This document shows, piece after piece, positions 33,072 through 40,609 of a DNA stretch of 64,000 nucleotides; position 1 is the stretch's first letter; each line of letters opens with the position of its first letter. Source of the DNA: Thermoproteota archaeon (GTDB lineage: Archaea > Korarchaeota > Korarchaeia > Korarchaeales > Korarchaeaceae); contig JAOZGC010000002.1 of NCBI GenBank assembly GCA_027491915.1, positions 310,001 to 374,000 of the forward strand, read 5' to 3'. Below the pieces are notes generated by a model. The model did not search any database. It saw only the letters and a list, made by a program, of their open reading frames with translations, and was not told the origin of the DNA. Position numbers and translations under genes: made by a program.

Positions 33072-34472
33072 TCATAGGGACGTCCTCTCCACCTCGGTCG
33101 CCAGGGTTCTCAGGACGTTGTTGTCCCTCTCCTCCAGGGCCTCCGGGAAGTTGAGTATCAGGACGAAGTCCCCGTGGGCCGCCGCGTCGTCCACCACGGT
33201 CCTGATGAGCGTGTAGGCATTCCTTATCCCCACGAGCATTATCAGGTCCGGCGCGCTGTCCATCACGATGAGCATCCTGGGACCCAGGTGGGCCTTCCTC
33301 AGCCTGTCTATCAGGTTCAGGATGGACTCGGTGTCCGGGTTGAGCTCGAACTCCCTCTCGCTCTCCCCAACCAGCCTCGGGTATGGGATGTGCTTGGTGG
33401 ACAGATAACCGACGAAGAGGTTCGGCAGTTCCAGGGCCGCGGGGGGGAGCCTGGAGCCGGGCCTCGACAGCAGGAGTATTAGGTCGGCCGGGTGGGACCT
33501 GAGCAGGGACAGCACGAATTCCTCGTAGCCCGACACCGGGAGCTCCAGCAGGGTGGCCCTCCCCTCTATCCCCGGCGGCCCGCGGCTCGGGGCCTCCTCC
33601 GCCGGGAAGATCTTGGGGGAGTATCTGGGCGACGCCCACCTCCTGGTCGCCAGCACCCCCATGGCCCTGCCCACCACCGTGAGGATCACTCCGGGGAGGA
33701 TGAAGAGATCCCTGCAGCAGGGCGTCAGGTGTCCCACCCCCATCTGGACGTAGCCCGCCGCTATCAGCATCGTCATGGCCGAGATAGCCGTCCAGTTGTC
33801 CCCGGTGAACATGGGGGTCTTCCCCCTGACCGAGATCGACCATCCCATGGTCGGGAGGGTTACCACCGCCGAGGCCAAGAAGCCGGCCGCCCAGATCCTG
33901 TCACCAGCGCCGGGAGGCCCCGCCGATCCGCCGGATCCGCCTAGGACCAGTCCCACGATCGAGACCGCCGCGGCCAGGGCCACGGCGACGAAGCCGGCCC
34001 CCATGGGATCCAGGGGCCAATCCACCCTCTGTATCTTCCCAGCGAACCTCCTCCCCATGTCCCCCACGACGGCTATCATGAAGATGGTGAGGTTGAGGTA
34101 GCTGAGGACGAGCGTCGCGGCCGCGGCGGCCGAGACCCACTCAGGCACGGAGTATAGGGCGGAGGCGGCATAGACCCCCAGGGCGATCGCCCTCCCCAGG
34201 GATCCGTAGGTGACCCTCTCATACTTCAGGTATCTCCTCAGCCTGAGGAGCTGCCTCCTCCTGAGGACGGCCGCCACCGAGGTGTATATCCCCCCGGCGG
34301 CCAGAAGCCCAACGCTGGCGGCGAGGATCGGATCCGGGGACTCCAGGGGGGGCCAGGTCCAGGGACCGGCGACCAGCACCGCCGCCAGGAGGGCGGCGGT
34401 CGCGCCCTCGGATACCAGGGTCCAGACCCTGACCGCTAGCCCCGCGCCCTCCGCCCTCCCTCCCTCGGCCAT
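33072..34472 (-). CDS. Seven-helix membrane protein with C-terminal DUF835-like domain
   Basis: A 466-residue protein: about seven membrane helices (about 15-285) resembling a membrane-embedded sensor module, then a cytoplasmic alpha/beta domain (about 310-466) with LLELPVSGYEEFVLSLL, MLIVMDSAPDLIMLVG and YTLIRTVVDDAAAHGDFVLILNFPEAL. This C-terminal pattern matches DUF835, a domain of unknown function common in archaea. The protein at 55696 has the same design. The ATG at 34472 sits about 23 bases from the shared element at 34490-34500. A membrane receptor role is inferred. Confidence 0.75.
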   Translation of the reverse strand: MAEGGRAEGAGLAVRVWTLVSEGATAALLAAVLVAGPWTWPPLESPDPILAASVGLLAAGGIYTSVAAVLRRRQLLRLRRYLKYERVTYGSLGRAIALGVYAASALYSVPEWVSAAAAATLVLSYLNLTIFMIAVVGDMGRRFAGKIQRVDWPLDPMGAGFVAVALAAAVSIVGLVLGGSGGSAGPPGAGDRIWAAGFLASAVVTLPTMGWSISVRGKTPMFTGDNWTAISAMTMLIAAGYVQMGVGHLTPCCRDLFILPGVILTVVGRAMGVLATRRWASPRYSPKIFPAEEAPSRGPPGIEGRATLLELPVSGYEEFVLSLLRSHPADLILLLSRPGSRLPPAALELPNLFVGYLSTKHIPYPRLVGESEREFELNPDTESILNLIDRLRKAHLGPRMLIVMDSAPDLIMLVGIRNAYTLIRTVVDDAAAHGDFVLILNFPEALEERDNNVLRTLATEVERTSL

Positions 34473-34489
34473 CCACACACGCCTGCCTC

Positions 34490-34500
34490 ATATATTAATA
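34490..34500. promoter_or_regulatory. Shared TATA element between DUF835-type and EamA genes
   Basis: ATATATTAATA lies between starts at 34472 (minus) and 34520 (plus), 23 and 25 bases from its centre. Confidence 0.55.
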
Positions 34501-34519
34501 AGCGCTCTGTTTGACCGAG

Positions 34520-35398
34520 GTGCCGCGCCGGGTCGATCCCAGGATGGCCCTCCTCGCCGGGGTCTCGGCCGTCTCTTCGGCGAGCGTGCTGATCAGGCTG
34601 AGTTCCGCCGGACCCCTGGCGATCGCCGCCTGGAGGATGCTGCTATCCGGTGCGATGATGGCCGCCGCATCCTTCAGATCCGTCGGGGCGATCTTGGGCC
34701 TCTCCGGGAGGGAGAGGCTGATCCTACTCATCTCTGGCGTCTCGCTGGCCGCCCACTTCTCCGCCTGGGTTACCTCCCTCTTCCTGACGACCGTGGCCGC
34801 CAGCGTCGTCCTGGTGGACTCCTCCCCGGTGTTCTCGGCCCTCATATCGTGGGCCCTCCTGGGGGAGAGACCCTCCCGGAGGGACTGGGTCGGGGTGTGC
34901 CTGGCGCTGATGGGCGCCGCGGCCATGGGGTGGGGTGAGTCCCCCGGGAACCTGGTCGGGGACCTGCTCGCCCTGGCGGGGGCGATCTTCCTGGCCTCCT
35001 ACCTGGTGGCCGGGCGTAGGCTCAGGCCCGTCCTGCCGACCGGGGCCTACTCGGCGGCCGTGTACTCGATCTCGGGGGTCCTCATGACCCCGCTCGCGGC
35101 GGCCGCGGGACAGCCGATGCTGGGCCTGCCCCCCAGGGACTACGTGATATTCCTGGCCCTGGCGGCCGGCCCCTCCTGCCTCGGGCACACCAGCTACAAC
35201 TACGCCCTCAGGTACCTGCCGGCCCACGCCGTTGGTGTCGCCATCCTGGGAGAGCCCATAGGGGCGTCGCTGCTGGCCTGGGCCGTCTTGGGCGAGGTTC
35301 CCCCAGCGGGGGTCCTTCTGGGATCTCCCCTGATAGCCGCGGGCGTCCTGACGGTCACCCTCGATCGCTTCCCTCCCCCAGGCCGTAGGCCTTCCTGA
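34520..35398 (+). CDS. EamA/DMT-superfamily transporter
   Basis: A 292-residue protein with ten membrane helices in two EamA repeats: WRMLLSGAMMAAAS and VVLVDSSPVFSALISWALLGERPSRRDWVG close repeat 1, and AVGVAILGEPIGASLLAWAVLGEVP closes repeat 2. Drug/metabolite transporters of this type export amino acids or other metabolites; substrate unknown. GTG 34520 suits the TATA element at 34490-34500; TTG 34511 is an alternative. The 3' end overlaps the convergent DUF59 gene by 44 bases. Confidence 0.9.
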   Translation: MPRRVDPRMALLAGVSAVSSASVLIRLSSAGPLAIAAWRMLLSGAMMAAASFRSVGAILGLSGRERLILLISGVSLAAHFSAWVTSLFLTTVAASVVLVDSSPVFSALISWALLGERPSRRDWVGVCLALMGAAAMGWGESPGNLVGDLLALAGAIFLASYLVAGRRLRPVLPTGAYSAAVYSISGVLMTPLAAAAGQPMLGLPPRDYVIFLALAAGPSCLGHTSYNYALRYLPAHAVGVAILGEPIGASLLAWAVLGEVPPAGVLLGSPLIAAGVLTVTLDRFPPPGRRPS

Positions 35399-35789
35399 CG
35401 GCCTCAACGTAGGCCTCCACGCTCCCGTACCTCTTGACGAAGGCCTCAAGCAGGTCGTAGCCGAACCTCTCCCTGAACTGCTTTCTCCCCTCCTCCGTCA
35501 TCTCGACGGGGGTCCACGGCGGGAAGGTCTCCAGCTCGGCCTCCACCTCGTACCCCAGCCCGGCGGCCTCCCTGGCCGCGCCCACTATCATGGCGGAGAT
35601 CGCGGCCGCCAGCGGGCAGCCCGGGGCGGTGAGGGTGTACCTTATCCTGAGCCTCCTCCTGCCATCCTCCCCCTCCTCCAACTTTATCTCCCTTATCAGA
35701 CCGAGGTCAACCACGTTTATCGGTATCTCCGGGTCGTAGATCTTCTTGAGGGACTCCCTGACCCTCCTCTCCACCTCATCCGACTCCAA
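35355..35789 (-). CDS. DUF59/MIP18 family protein (Fe-S assembly)
   Basis: A 144-residue protein of the MIP18/SufT family that helps deliver Fe-S clusters. The core shows KIYDPEIPINVVDLGLI and TLTAPGCPLAAAISAMI, with the conserved Cys. A C-terminal extension (about 95-144) with KRYGSVEAYVEAVRKAYG is not part of the basic domain. I chose TTG 35789, six bases after GGAGGTG; GTG 35798 overlaps that site. It is the last of four genes (E1-like, glutaredoxin-like, FTR beta, DUF59) read from 37312 leftwards. Confidence 0.9.
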   Translation of the reverse strand: MESDEVERRVRESLKKIYDPEIPINVVDLGLIREIKLEEGEDGRRRLRIRYTLTAPGCPLAAAISAMIVGAAREAAGLGYEVEAELETFPPWTPVEMTEEGRKQFRERFGYDLLEAFVKRYGSVEAYVEAVRKAYGLGEGSDRG

Positions 35790-36090
35790 ACCGCGCACCT
35801 CCTTCTCCCTCCCCCCGGGGCGATTTATCCCTTTCCCCCGGGGGGGAGAGGAACAGGCCGCAGTGGCACGACCCGGTGGCCCTTATCTCCTCGTGCCTCT
35901 GGGGGCACGGGCAGATCCTGGCCCCGTCCCTGCCGGGGAGGTCGCACGGGCAGTAGGGCGCGCCGTACTCCTCGATGTTCCTGGCCAGGATCTCCACTAT
36001 CGAGGCCAGCTCCTCGCGATCCCGGTTGAGCTCGTAGCCGTCACCCCTGGCCACGACCTCCAGCCACCTCAGGACCTCCTCCCTGTTCAA
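35776..36090 (-). CDS. Ferredoxin-thioredoxin reductase catalytic subunit-like protein
   Basis: A 104-residue FTR beta-family protein that uses a [4Fe-4S] cluster and an active-site disulfide to pass ferredoxin electrons to a small thiol protein. GYELNRDREE is the family start and the three Cys pairs PYCPC, RICPC and CHCGLF supply cluster and disulfide ligands. The TTG start lies inside the upstream glutaredoxin-like gene (50-base overlap), which is its likely redox partner; its end overlaps the DUF59 gene by 14 bases. No FTR alpha chain is seen, as in other archaeal ferredoxin-disulfide reductases. Confidence 0.93.
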   Translation of the reverse strand: MNREEVLRWLEVVARGDGYELNRDREELASIVEILARNIEEYGAPYCPCDLPGRDGARICPCPQRHEEIRATGSCHCGLFLSPPGERDKSPRGEGEGGARFGVG

Positions 36091-36325
36091 CGAGCTCCCT
36101 CAGCCTACCCTCGTCCAGCCCCACTATAACCTCATCGCCGGCCACGACCACGGGGAAGGCGGCCGCCCCGGCGACCCTCTCAACGTAGTCCAGGGCCGCC
36201 AGGGCCTCTTCCCTGGGGGCCTTGTCGACGTCCAGCCACTCGTACTCGATCCCCAGATCGTTCAAGACCCCCCTGAGCCTCCTGCACACCGGACACGTGC
36301 TGACGGCGTAGACCCTAACCTTCAT
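36041..36325 (-). CDS. Glutaredoxin-like thiol protein
   Basis: A 94-residue thioredoxin-fold protein with the CPVC active site at residues 11-14 (VSTCPVCRRL) and the cis-Pro region AAAFPVVVAGDEVIVG. It resembles NrdH and archaeal small glutaredoxins. Its C-terminal 16 codons overlap the FTR-like gene, so the two are tightly coupled. It probably receives electrons from the FTR-like enzyme and reduces protein disulfides. Confidence 0.92.
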   Translation of the reverse strand: MKVRVYAVSTCPVCRRLRGVLNDLGIEYEWLDVDKAPREEALAALDYVERVAGAAAFPVVVAGDEVIVGLDEGRLRELVEQGGGPEVAGGRGQG

Positions 36326-36343
36326 TTCTATCGTTATTGCCGG

Positions 36344-37312
36344 TCACAGCTCACTGATATGAGTTACTGTTGAAACGACCTCGCCGGTCCCGCAGCCCGG
36401 ACACGAGACCAGCGCGCCCCCGTCGTCGTAGACGTAGACCCTCGCCCTCCCCTTGGAGAGCAGGGCGTACCTGCCCTCCTCTCCCCCCACCTCCTCCCAC
36501 CCGTCCCGGACGAGATCTCCGACCCCGACCTCCAGGAAGAGGTACGCCCTGTCTCCCCTGACGAACGCCCTCTCCGGCCCAGCGCCCAGCCTCTCGAACT
36601 CCCCCCTCCCGCAGACTGGGCAGTTCGGATTCCTCGCTATGGATATCTCGTCGAACTCCATGCCGGAGAGGTCGAAGGAGATCAACCTCCCCCTCGAGGT
36701 CGAGCCGATACCGGTCAGGTGCTTGATCGCCTCGGCGGCTGACAGCGTCCCGGCGACCCCGGGGGTCGGCCCCAGGACCGGGGGGCCCGACTCCTCCGGC
36801 GGAGGTTCTGGGAAGATGCACCTCAGGCAGGGCGTCTCACCCGGGATCACGAAGGTGTAGAGCCCGTAGGTCCCTCTCACGGCGGAGAAGGTGTGGGGCA
36901 GGCCGAGCCTCACGCACGCCTCCCCCAGGACGTACCTGGCCTGGAAGTTGTCCGTGGCGTCCACCACCAGGTCTGCCCCGGAGAGGACCCTCAGGGCGTT
37001 CCACCCGACCAGGGGCTCGTGGACCACCTCCAACTCTATCTCCCCGTTCAAACCGGACAGCCTGTCCGCGGCGGCCAGGGCCTTGGGCCTCCCGAGGTCG
37101 CCCTCCCCGTACAGTATCTGCCTGTTCAGGTTTCCCTCCTCCACGACGTCCCAGTCTATCAACCTCAGGTTCGCCCCCGCGGCTGCCAGGTAGATCGAGG
37201 CGGCGGATCCGGTTCCCCCGAGACCGACCACGGCCACCAGGGATCCGGAGAGCCTCGACTGCCCCTCCTCACCTATGACGGGGACCTGCCTCTCGTACCT
37301 GGCGTCGGCCAT
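36344..37312 (-). CDS. E1-like ThiF/MoeB/HesA adenylyltransferase with C-terminal extension
   Basis: A 322-residue ubiquitin-activating-type enzyme, expected to adenylate the C-terminus of a MoaD/ThiS/SAMP-like protein. It has RYERQVPVIGEEGQSRL, the ATP site GLGGTGSAASIYLA, DWDVVEEGNLNRQ, and DATDNFQARY. Zinc pairs are CLRC and CPVC. After the second pair there is an additional domain of about 80 residues ending in CPGC, which ordinary MoeB lacks (rhodanese is absent too). The ATG at 37312 is 26 bases from the TATA element at 37334-37342. It leads the glutaredoxin-FTR-DUF59 operon, suggesting sulfur or Fe-S metabolism. Confidence 0.9.
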   Translation of the reverse strand: MADARYERQVPVIGEEGQSRLSGSLVAVVGLGGTGSAASIYLAAAGANLRLIDWDVVEEGNLNRQILYGEGDLGRPKALAAADRLSGLNGEIELEVVHEPLVGWNALRVLSGADLVVDATDNFQARYVLGEACVRLGLPHTFSAVRGTYGLYTFVIPGETPCLRCIFPEPPPEESGPPVLGPTPGVAGTLSAAEAIKHLTGIGSTSRGRLISFDLSGMEFDEISIARNPNCPVCGRGEFERLGAGPERAFVRGDRAYLFLEVGVGDLVRDGWEEVGGEEGRYALLSKGRARVYVYDDGGALVSCPGCGTGEVVSTVTHISEL

Positions 37313-37333
37313 CCGGCCAAAACCAGCCAACCG

Positions 37334-37342
37334 TTAATTATA
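37334..37342. promoter_or_regulatory. Shared TATA element between E1-like and GNAT genes
   Basis: TTAATTATA lies 26 bases from the ATG at 37312 and 24 from the ATG at 37362. The two start codons are only 50 bases apart, leaving room for nothing but one promoter centre. Confidence 0.6.
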
Positions 37343-37361
37343 CCTCCGGTTCCGGGCCGCG

Positions 37362-38207
37362 ATGCCGGAGATCAAGGTCAGGCCCGCCCGGAACTCCGAC
37401 AGGAGGCCTGTGGCCGAGTTCACCGCCAGGACCTGGGTGTGGGGGGACTACATCTCCTCGGTCTGGAGGAGGTGGATGGACGCCGGAGGGCTGTTCGTCG
37501 CCGAGATCGGCGGGAAGGTGGTGGGGGTCGTCAGGGTCTCCCTTAGGGCCGGCGGCGAGGCGTACATCCAGGGGGCCCGCGTCGCGCCGGGATTCAGGGG
37601 GGCGGGAGTCGGGAGGGCCATGACCTCGGAGGCCCTCAGGTGGGCTTCCTCCATGGGGGCTGGCTTCGCCACCCTCGCCACCTCCGAGGACAACCTGCCG
37701 GCCAGGAGGGTGGCCGAGGCCCTGGGGTTCAGGGTGGAGCAGCGGGTGGTCAGGGTCTCCGCCCCGAGGAAGAGGTGCCGGGCCCCGGGAGTCCGTCCCC
37801 TCTCCCCGGGGGAGGCCGCCTCCCTCATCTCCTCCCCGTCAGGAGTCAGGCCGGTGAAGTTCGACGAGTACTCCTGGTCCACCATGACCCCCGAGGACGC
37901 CGCCCGCTACGCGGAGGAGGGTTTCGCCGCCGGGGTTGGGGACCCACCCCGGGCGGCCGCCTTCTACCAGCCCTGGGAGGGACCCACCGTGATGGTCGAC
38001 TTCGTCTCGGGGGACCGGGCCGACTCCGAGGTCCTGGGCCTGCACCTGAGATCGGAGGCGATCTCCCTGTCCGCCGGCAGGGTCTGGGGGTACCTGAGGG
38101 ACGACGATGGGGTGATCTCCGGGCTGAGGCGGGCGGGATTCAGGGTCAGGAGCAGGGGGTACCTCATCTACAGGAGGGACCTCCGGACCGTGGCATCACC
38201 CGCCTAG
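37362..38207 (+). CDS. GNAT family N-acetyltransferase, two-domain
   Basis: A 281-residue protein with a GNAT domain in the first 140 residues: VRPARNSDRRPVAEF, GARVAPGFRGAGVGRAMTSE (acetyl-CoA loop), and ARRVAEALGFRVE. The second half (about 150-280) is an additional alpha/beta domain as in the protein at 31225, which suggests a shared subfamily. The ATG at 37362 has the TATA element at 37334-37342. The end overlaps the convergent ArsR gene by 12 bases. Substrate unknown. Confidence 0.85.
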   Translation: MPEIKVRPARNSDRRPVAEFTARTWVWGDYISSVWRRWMDAGGLFVAEIGGKVVGVVRVSLRAGGEAYIQGARVAPGFRGAGVGRAMTSEALRWASSMGAGFATLATSEDNLPARRVAEALGFRVEQRVVRVSAPRKRCRAPGVRPLSPGEAASLISSPSGVRPVKFDEYSWSTMTPEDAARYAEEGFAAGVGDPPRAAAFYQPWEGPTVMVDFVSGDRADSEVLGLHLRSEAISLSAGRVWGYLRDDDGVISGLRRAGFRVRSRGYLIYRRDLRTVASPA

Positions 38208-38582
38208 GGTGCCGAGCAGCCGGTTGACCTGCTCGCATATGGCCTCCAGCTCCTCCCCGACCACGGAGTAGAACTTGAACCTGCCGGACTGCCTCTCCCT
38301 GACCAGCCCGAGCGCCCTGAGGTCCGACAGGTGGTGAGATATGAGGGACTGGCCCTTACCAAGCAGCCTGGAGAGCATGCACACCGGCATCTCCCCCTGC
38401 CTCAGAAGGGACAGTATCTGCAGCTTCGTGAGGGAAGAGATGTTCCTCATCCTCTCGACCAGCCGCCTGACGTCCGGGTCGTCCGGGATCTCTATCACAT
38501 CCGGCAGGTTAGCCGCCGCGCCGGCGGCCTCCGGGCACTCCTCAGCCGCCGCGGCCGCTACCTCCTCCCGCTTCACCTTCAT
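38196..38582 (-). CDS. ArsR family winged-helix regulator
   Basis: A 128-residue regulator with an ArsR winged helix (about 40-125): SSLTKLQILSLLRQGEMPVCMLSRLLGKGQSLISHHLSDLR contains the Cys in PVCML, where ArsR/SmtB sensors often place metal ligands. An additional Cys is in the N-terminal arm (EECPEAA). The second ArsR protein at 42474 shares PVCxL and the SxHLxxLRxxGLVRER pattern. The ATG has CATTTAGTA (38604-38612 on the minus strand) as a TATA box. Metal or redox sensing is inferred. Confidence 0.9.
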   Translation of the reverse strand: MKVKREEVAAAAAEECPEAAGAAANLPDVIEIPDDPDVRRLVERMRNISSLTKLQILSLLRQGEMPVCMLSRLLGKGQSLISHHLSDLRALGLVRERQSGRFKFYSVVGEELEAICEQVNRLLGTLGG

Positions 38583-38631
38583 ATGTGTTCAAGCCTTTCT
38601 TACCTACTAAATGAACTTTCCCACAGTCGGG

Positions 38632-38862
38632 TCACAGCTCTCCCACGTATACGGGACCGGGGAAGATCCCCCTAGACCAGAGCCTGGCCATCAGGACGTG
38701 GTAGTCCGTGTCGTGATCTACGACCCTCCGGTTGGCGATCGCCACGTACCCCGACCCAAAGATCTCCCTCAACCTGTCCCTGTTCCTCAAGAACCACCAG
38801 TGAGAGTCGTCTATAGATTTGATCTCTTTGGTCAGATCGGAGATCTGGTAGACGGCGCCCAT
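38632..38862 (-). CDS. Small DUF5678-like protein
   Basis: A 76-residue protein. The stretch LREIFGSGYVAIANRRVVDHDTDYHVLMARL resembles the DUF5678 pattern (a short WVAIVDGKVVAHG-type strand pair plus helix) often seen next to toxin-antitoxin-like or regulatory genes in archaea. Only the ATG at 38862, with GGAGGG just upstream, starts this domain; the 343-residue frame is antisense to the B3/4 gene. TTATATCC at 38896-38903 may be its TATA box. Confidence 0.65.
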   Translation of the reverse strand: MGAVYQISDLTKEIKSIDDSHWWFLRNRDRLREIFGSGYVAIANRRVVDHDTDYHVLMARLWSRGIFPGPVYVGEL

Positions 38863-38952
38863 CTTCCCTCCTCCCCCAGGAGCGCCGATCCTCTCCGGAT
38901 ATAACGGGATCCGGTCGCACTTAATACCCGGTGAATACTCGGTGGCGGCGGG

Positions 38953-39639
38953 ATGGGGAGTTTGGGAGTCCCGATCAGGGTGGATGAGCCGGTCAGGCGA
39001 CTCGGCGCCTTCTTGGCGGTGGGCGAGGTGAGGGGGGTCGAGGTTGGTCCCTCCGGATCGGAGTTTGACGCCCGGGAGAGGGAGGTGGTCGAGAGGGTCT
39101 CCTCGACCTTCGCCTTGGAGACGGTGAGGGAGAACCCGAAGATAGCGGCCCTGAGGTCCTTCTACTGGAGGATCGGCGTGGATCCCACGAAGACCAGGCC
39201 GAGCTCGGAGGCCCTCCTCAGGAGGGTCCTCAGGGGAGGGAGGCTCCCGAGGATAAACAACGTGGTCGACGCCGGGAACCTGGCCAGCCTTTCGACCCTG
39301 ATCCCCATAGGGCTCTACGACGAGTCCAGGTTGGAGCCGCCTCTCGAGCTGAGGCTCGCGTCTCCCGGCGAGGAGTTCTTCCCCATAGGGGGGAGGCGCT
39401 CCGGGCTCAGGGGAGGGGAGGTAGTCCTGGCGGACGCCGAGAAAGTAATTCACCTCTTCCCCCACAGGGACTCGGCCCTGACCTCCATGGGTCAAGACAC
39501 GAGGGACGTGCTGGTCGTGGCCTGCGGGGTCCCAGGGATCGACCCGGTGGAGGTATCTCGGGCGGCCGACCTGGCCGCTGGCCTCATATCCGACCTGGCC
39601 GGCGGGTCCCCGGGTTCCGGGGTTAGGGTGATCGGGTGA
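38953..39639 (+). CDS. B3/4 domain protein (PheRS beta-like)
   Basis: A 228-residue stand-alone B3/B4 domain, the module that in the phenylalanyl-tRNA synthetase beta chain edits mischarged tRNA. The core (about 60-210) includes PKIAALRSFYWRIGVDPTK, NNVVDAGNLASLSTLIPIGLYD and RDSALTSMGQDTRDVLVVACG. Free-standing versions are widespread and their substrates are uncertain. A TTAATACC element (38921-38928) about 26 bases upstream fits leaderless transcription from ATG 38953. Roadblock and V4R genes follow on the same strand after 65 bases. Confidence 0.9.
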   Translation: MGSLGVPIRVDEPVRRLGAFLAVGEVRGVEVGPSGSEFDAREREVVERVSSTFALETVRENPKIAALRSFYWRIGVDPTKTRPSSEALLRRVLRGGRLPRINNVVDAGNLASLSTLIPIGLYDESRLEPPLELRLASPGEEFFPIGGRRSGLRGGEVVLADAEKVIHLFPHRDSALTSMGQDTRDVLVVACGVPGIDPVEVSRAADLAAGLISDLAGGSPGSGVRVIG

Positions 39640-39704
39640 CCCACCGGTCCCGGGGCCGGTCAAGGTTAAATTGTTCCCCCCCTCCCCCGCCGCCGGGGGG
39701 AACT

Positions 39705-40070
39705 TTGGCGGTCTACGAACAGTTGACCTCGCTGGTCAAGGAGGCCAGGAGGAGGCTGCCAGAGCTGACCGCCGCGGCCGTGGTCAGCTCAGACGGCTTG
39801 ATAATGGCCGCCGACCTGCCGGCTGACACCGACGAGGATCTCTTCGCCGCCACGCACGCCGCCCTCCTCAGCGTGGGGGAGAGGGTGAGCGTGGAGAGCG
39901 GCGTCGGCCCTCTAGAGGAGATAGTGGTCTCCGGGAAGGACGGCAAGGTCGTCCTTATGAGCGCCGGGCCCAACGCGATACTGGTCGGCGTCGTCCCCAA
40001 CACGGTGAAGCTGGGGCTCCTCCTGGTCGAGCTCAGGAGGACCGCCAGCCAGATAGCGAGGGTGGTGTAG
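39705..40070 (+). CDS. Roadblock/LC7 domain protein
   Basis: A 121-residue single-domain protein. AAAVVSSDGLIMAADLP near residue 25 and VVLMSAGPNAILVGVVPNTVKLGLLLVELRR near the end are the classic Roadblock/LC7 strands and helix. Such proteins dimerise and act as GTPase-activating or scaffold partners of Ras-like GTPases (for example MglB with MglA). The TTG start has GGGGGG upstream. A V4R protein follows after 10 bases. The window holds two Rab-like GTPases that could be its partners, though none is adjacent. Confidence 0.92.
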   Translation: MAVYEQLTSLVKEARRRLPELTAAAVVSSDGLIMAADLPADTDEDLFAATHAALLSVGERVSVESGVGPLEEIVVSGKDGKVVLMSAGPNAILVGVVPNTVKLGLLLVELRRTASQIARVV

Positions 40071-40080
40071 GGGAGGATCC

Positions 40081-40593
40081 TTGGCAGGGGAGCCCCGAGA
40101 AGAATTCCCCCCCGGGGCGCTCGCCTACGACTCCGAGGGCAGGTTGAACCTCTTCGGCAGGACTGTCATCCTCCTATCCAGGTCGGCCCTGGCCACTCTC
40201 CAGGCTGATCTGGAGCAGGTCTTGGGGGAGAGGAGCGTCCGCCTGGCGATGGCCAGGGGCGGCCGGGAGATGGGGAGGCAGGCGGCCGAGAGGTACTCCG
40301 ACATAGGGGACGACAGGGCAGCCCTCTCCGAGCTCCTGGCCATGGCCTCGATGGCCGGGTGGATGTCGGGGGTTGAGATCCTGGAGTTCTCCGGGGACTC
40401 CTTCAGGGTCAGGGCGGCCCACACCTACGGGGAGGAGTTCCCCGGCAGGTCGGGGTCCCCGGTGTGCCACCTGATATCCGGCCTACTCTCGGGCTTCATG
40501 TCCGCCCGCCTCGGGAGGAGGGTCGTCGTCCTGGAGACCTCCTGCGTGGCCCGAGGTGATCCCTACTGCGAGTTCTCCGGGAGGGTCACGTGA
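40081..40593 (+). CDS. V4R domain protein
   Basis: A 170-residue protein of the V4R (4-vinyl reductase) superfamily: GRTVILLSRSALATLQADLEQ, SVRLAMARGGREMGRQAAERY, and the C-terminal ligand site ETSCVARGDPYCEFSGR with two Cys. The first 35 residues are the usual FxGxRxxxL-type lead-in. The TTG has GGGGAGGAT upstream and follows the Roadblock stop by 10 bases, so both are made together. A ligand-sensing input for GTPase control is a reasonable inference. Confidence 0.9.
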   Translation: MAGEPREEFPPGALAYDSEGRLNLFGRTVILLSRSALATLQADLEQVLGERSVRLAMARGGREMGRQAAERYSDIGDDRAALSELLAMASMAGWMSGVEILEFSGDSFRVRAAHTYGEEFPGRSGSPVCHLISGLLSGFMSARLGRRVVVLETSCVARGDPYCEFSGRVT

Positions 40594-40609
40594 GCGGTTG
40601 GGTGGGAGA

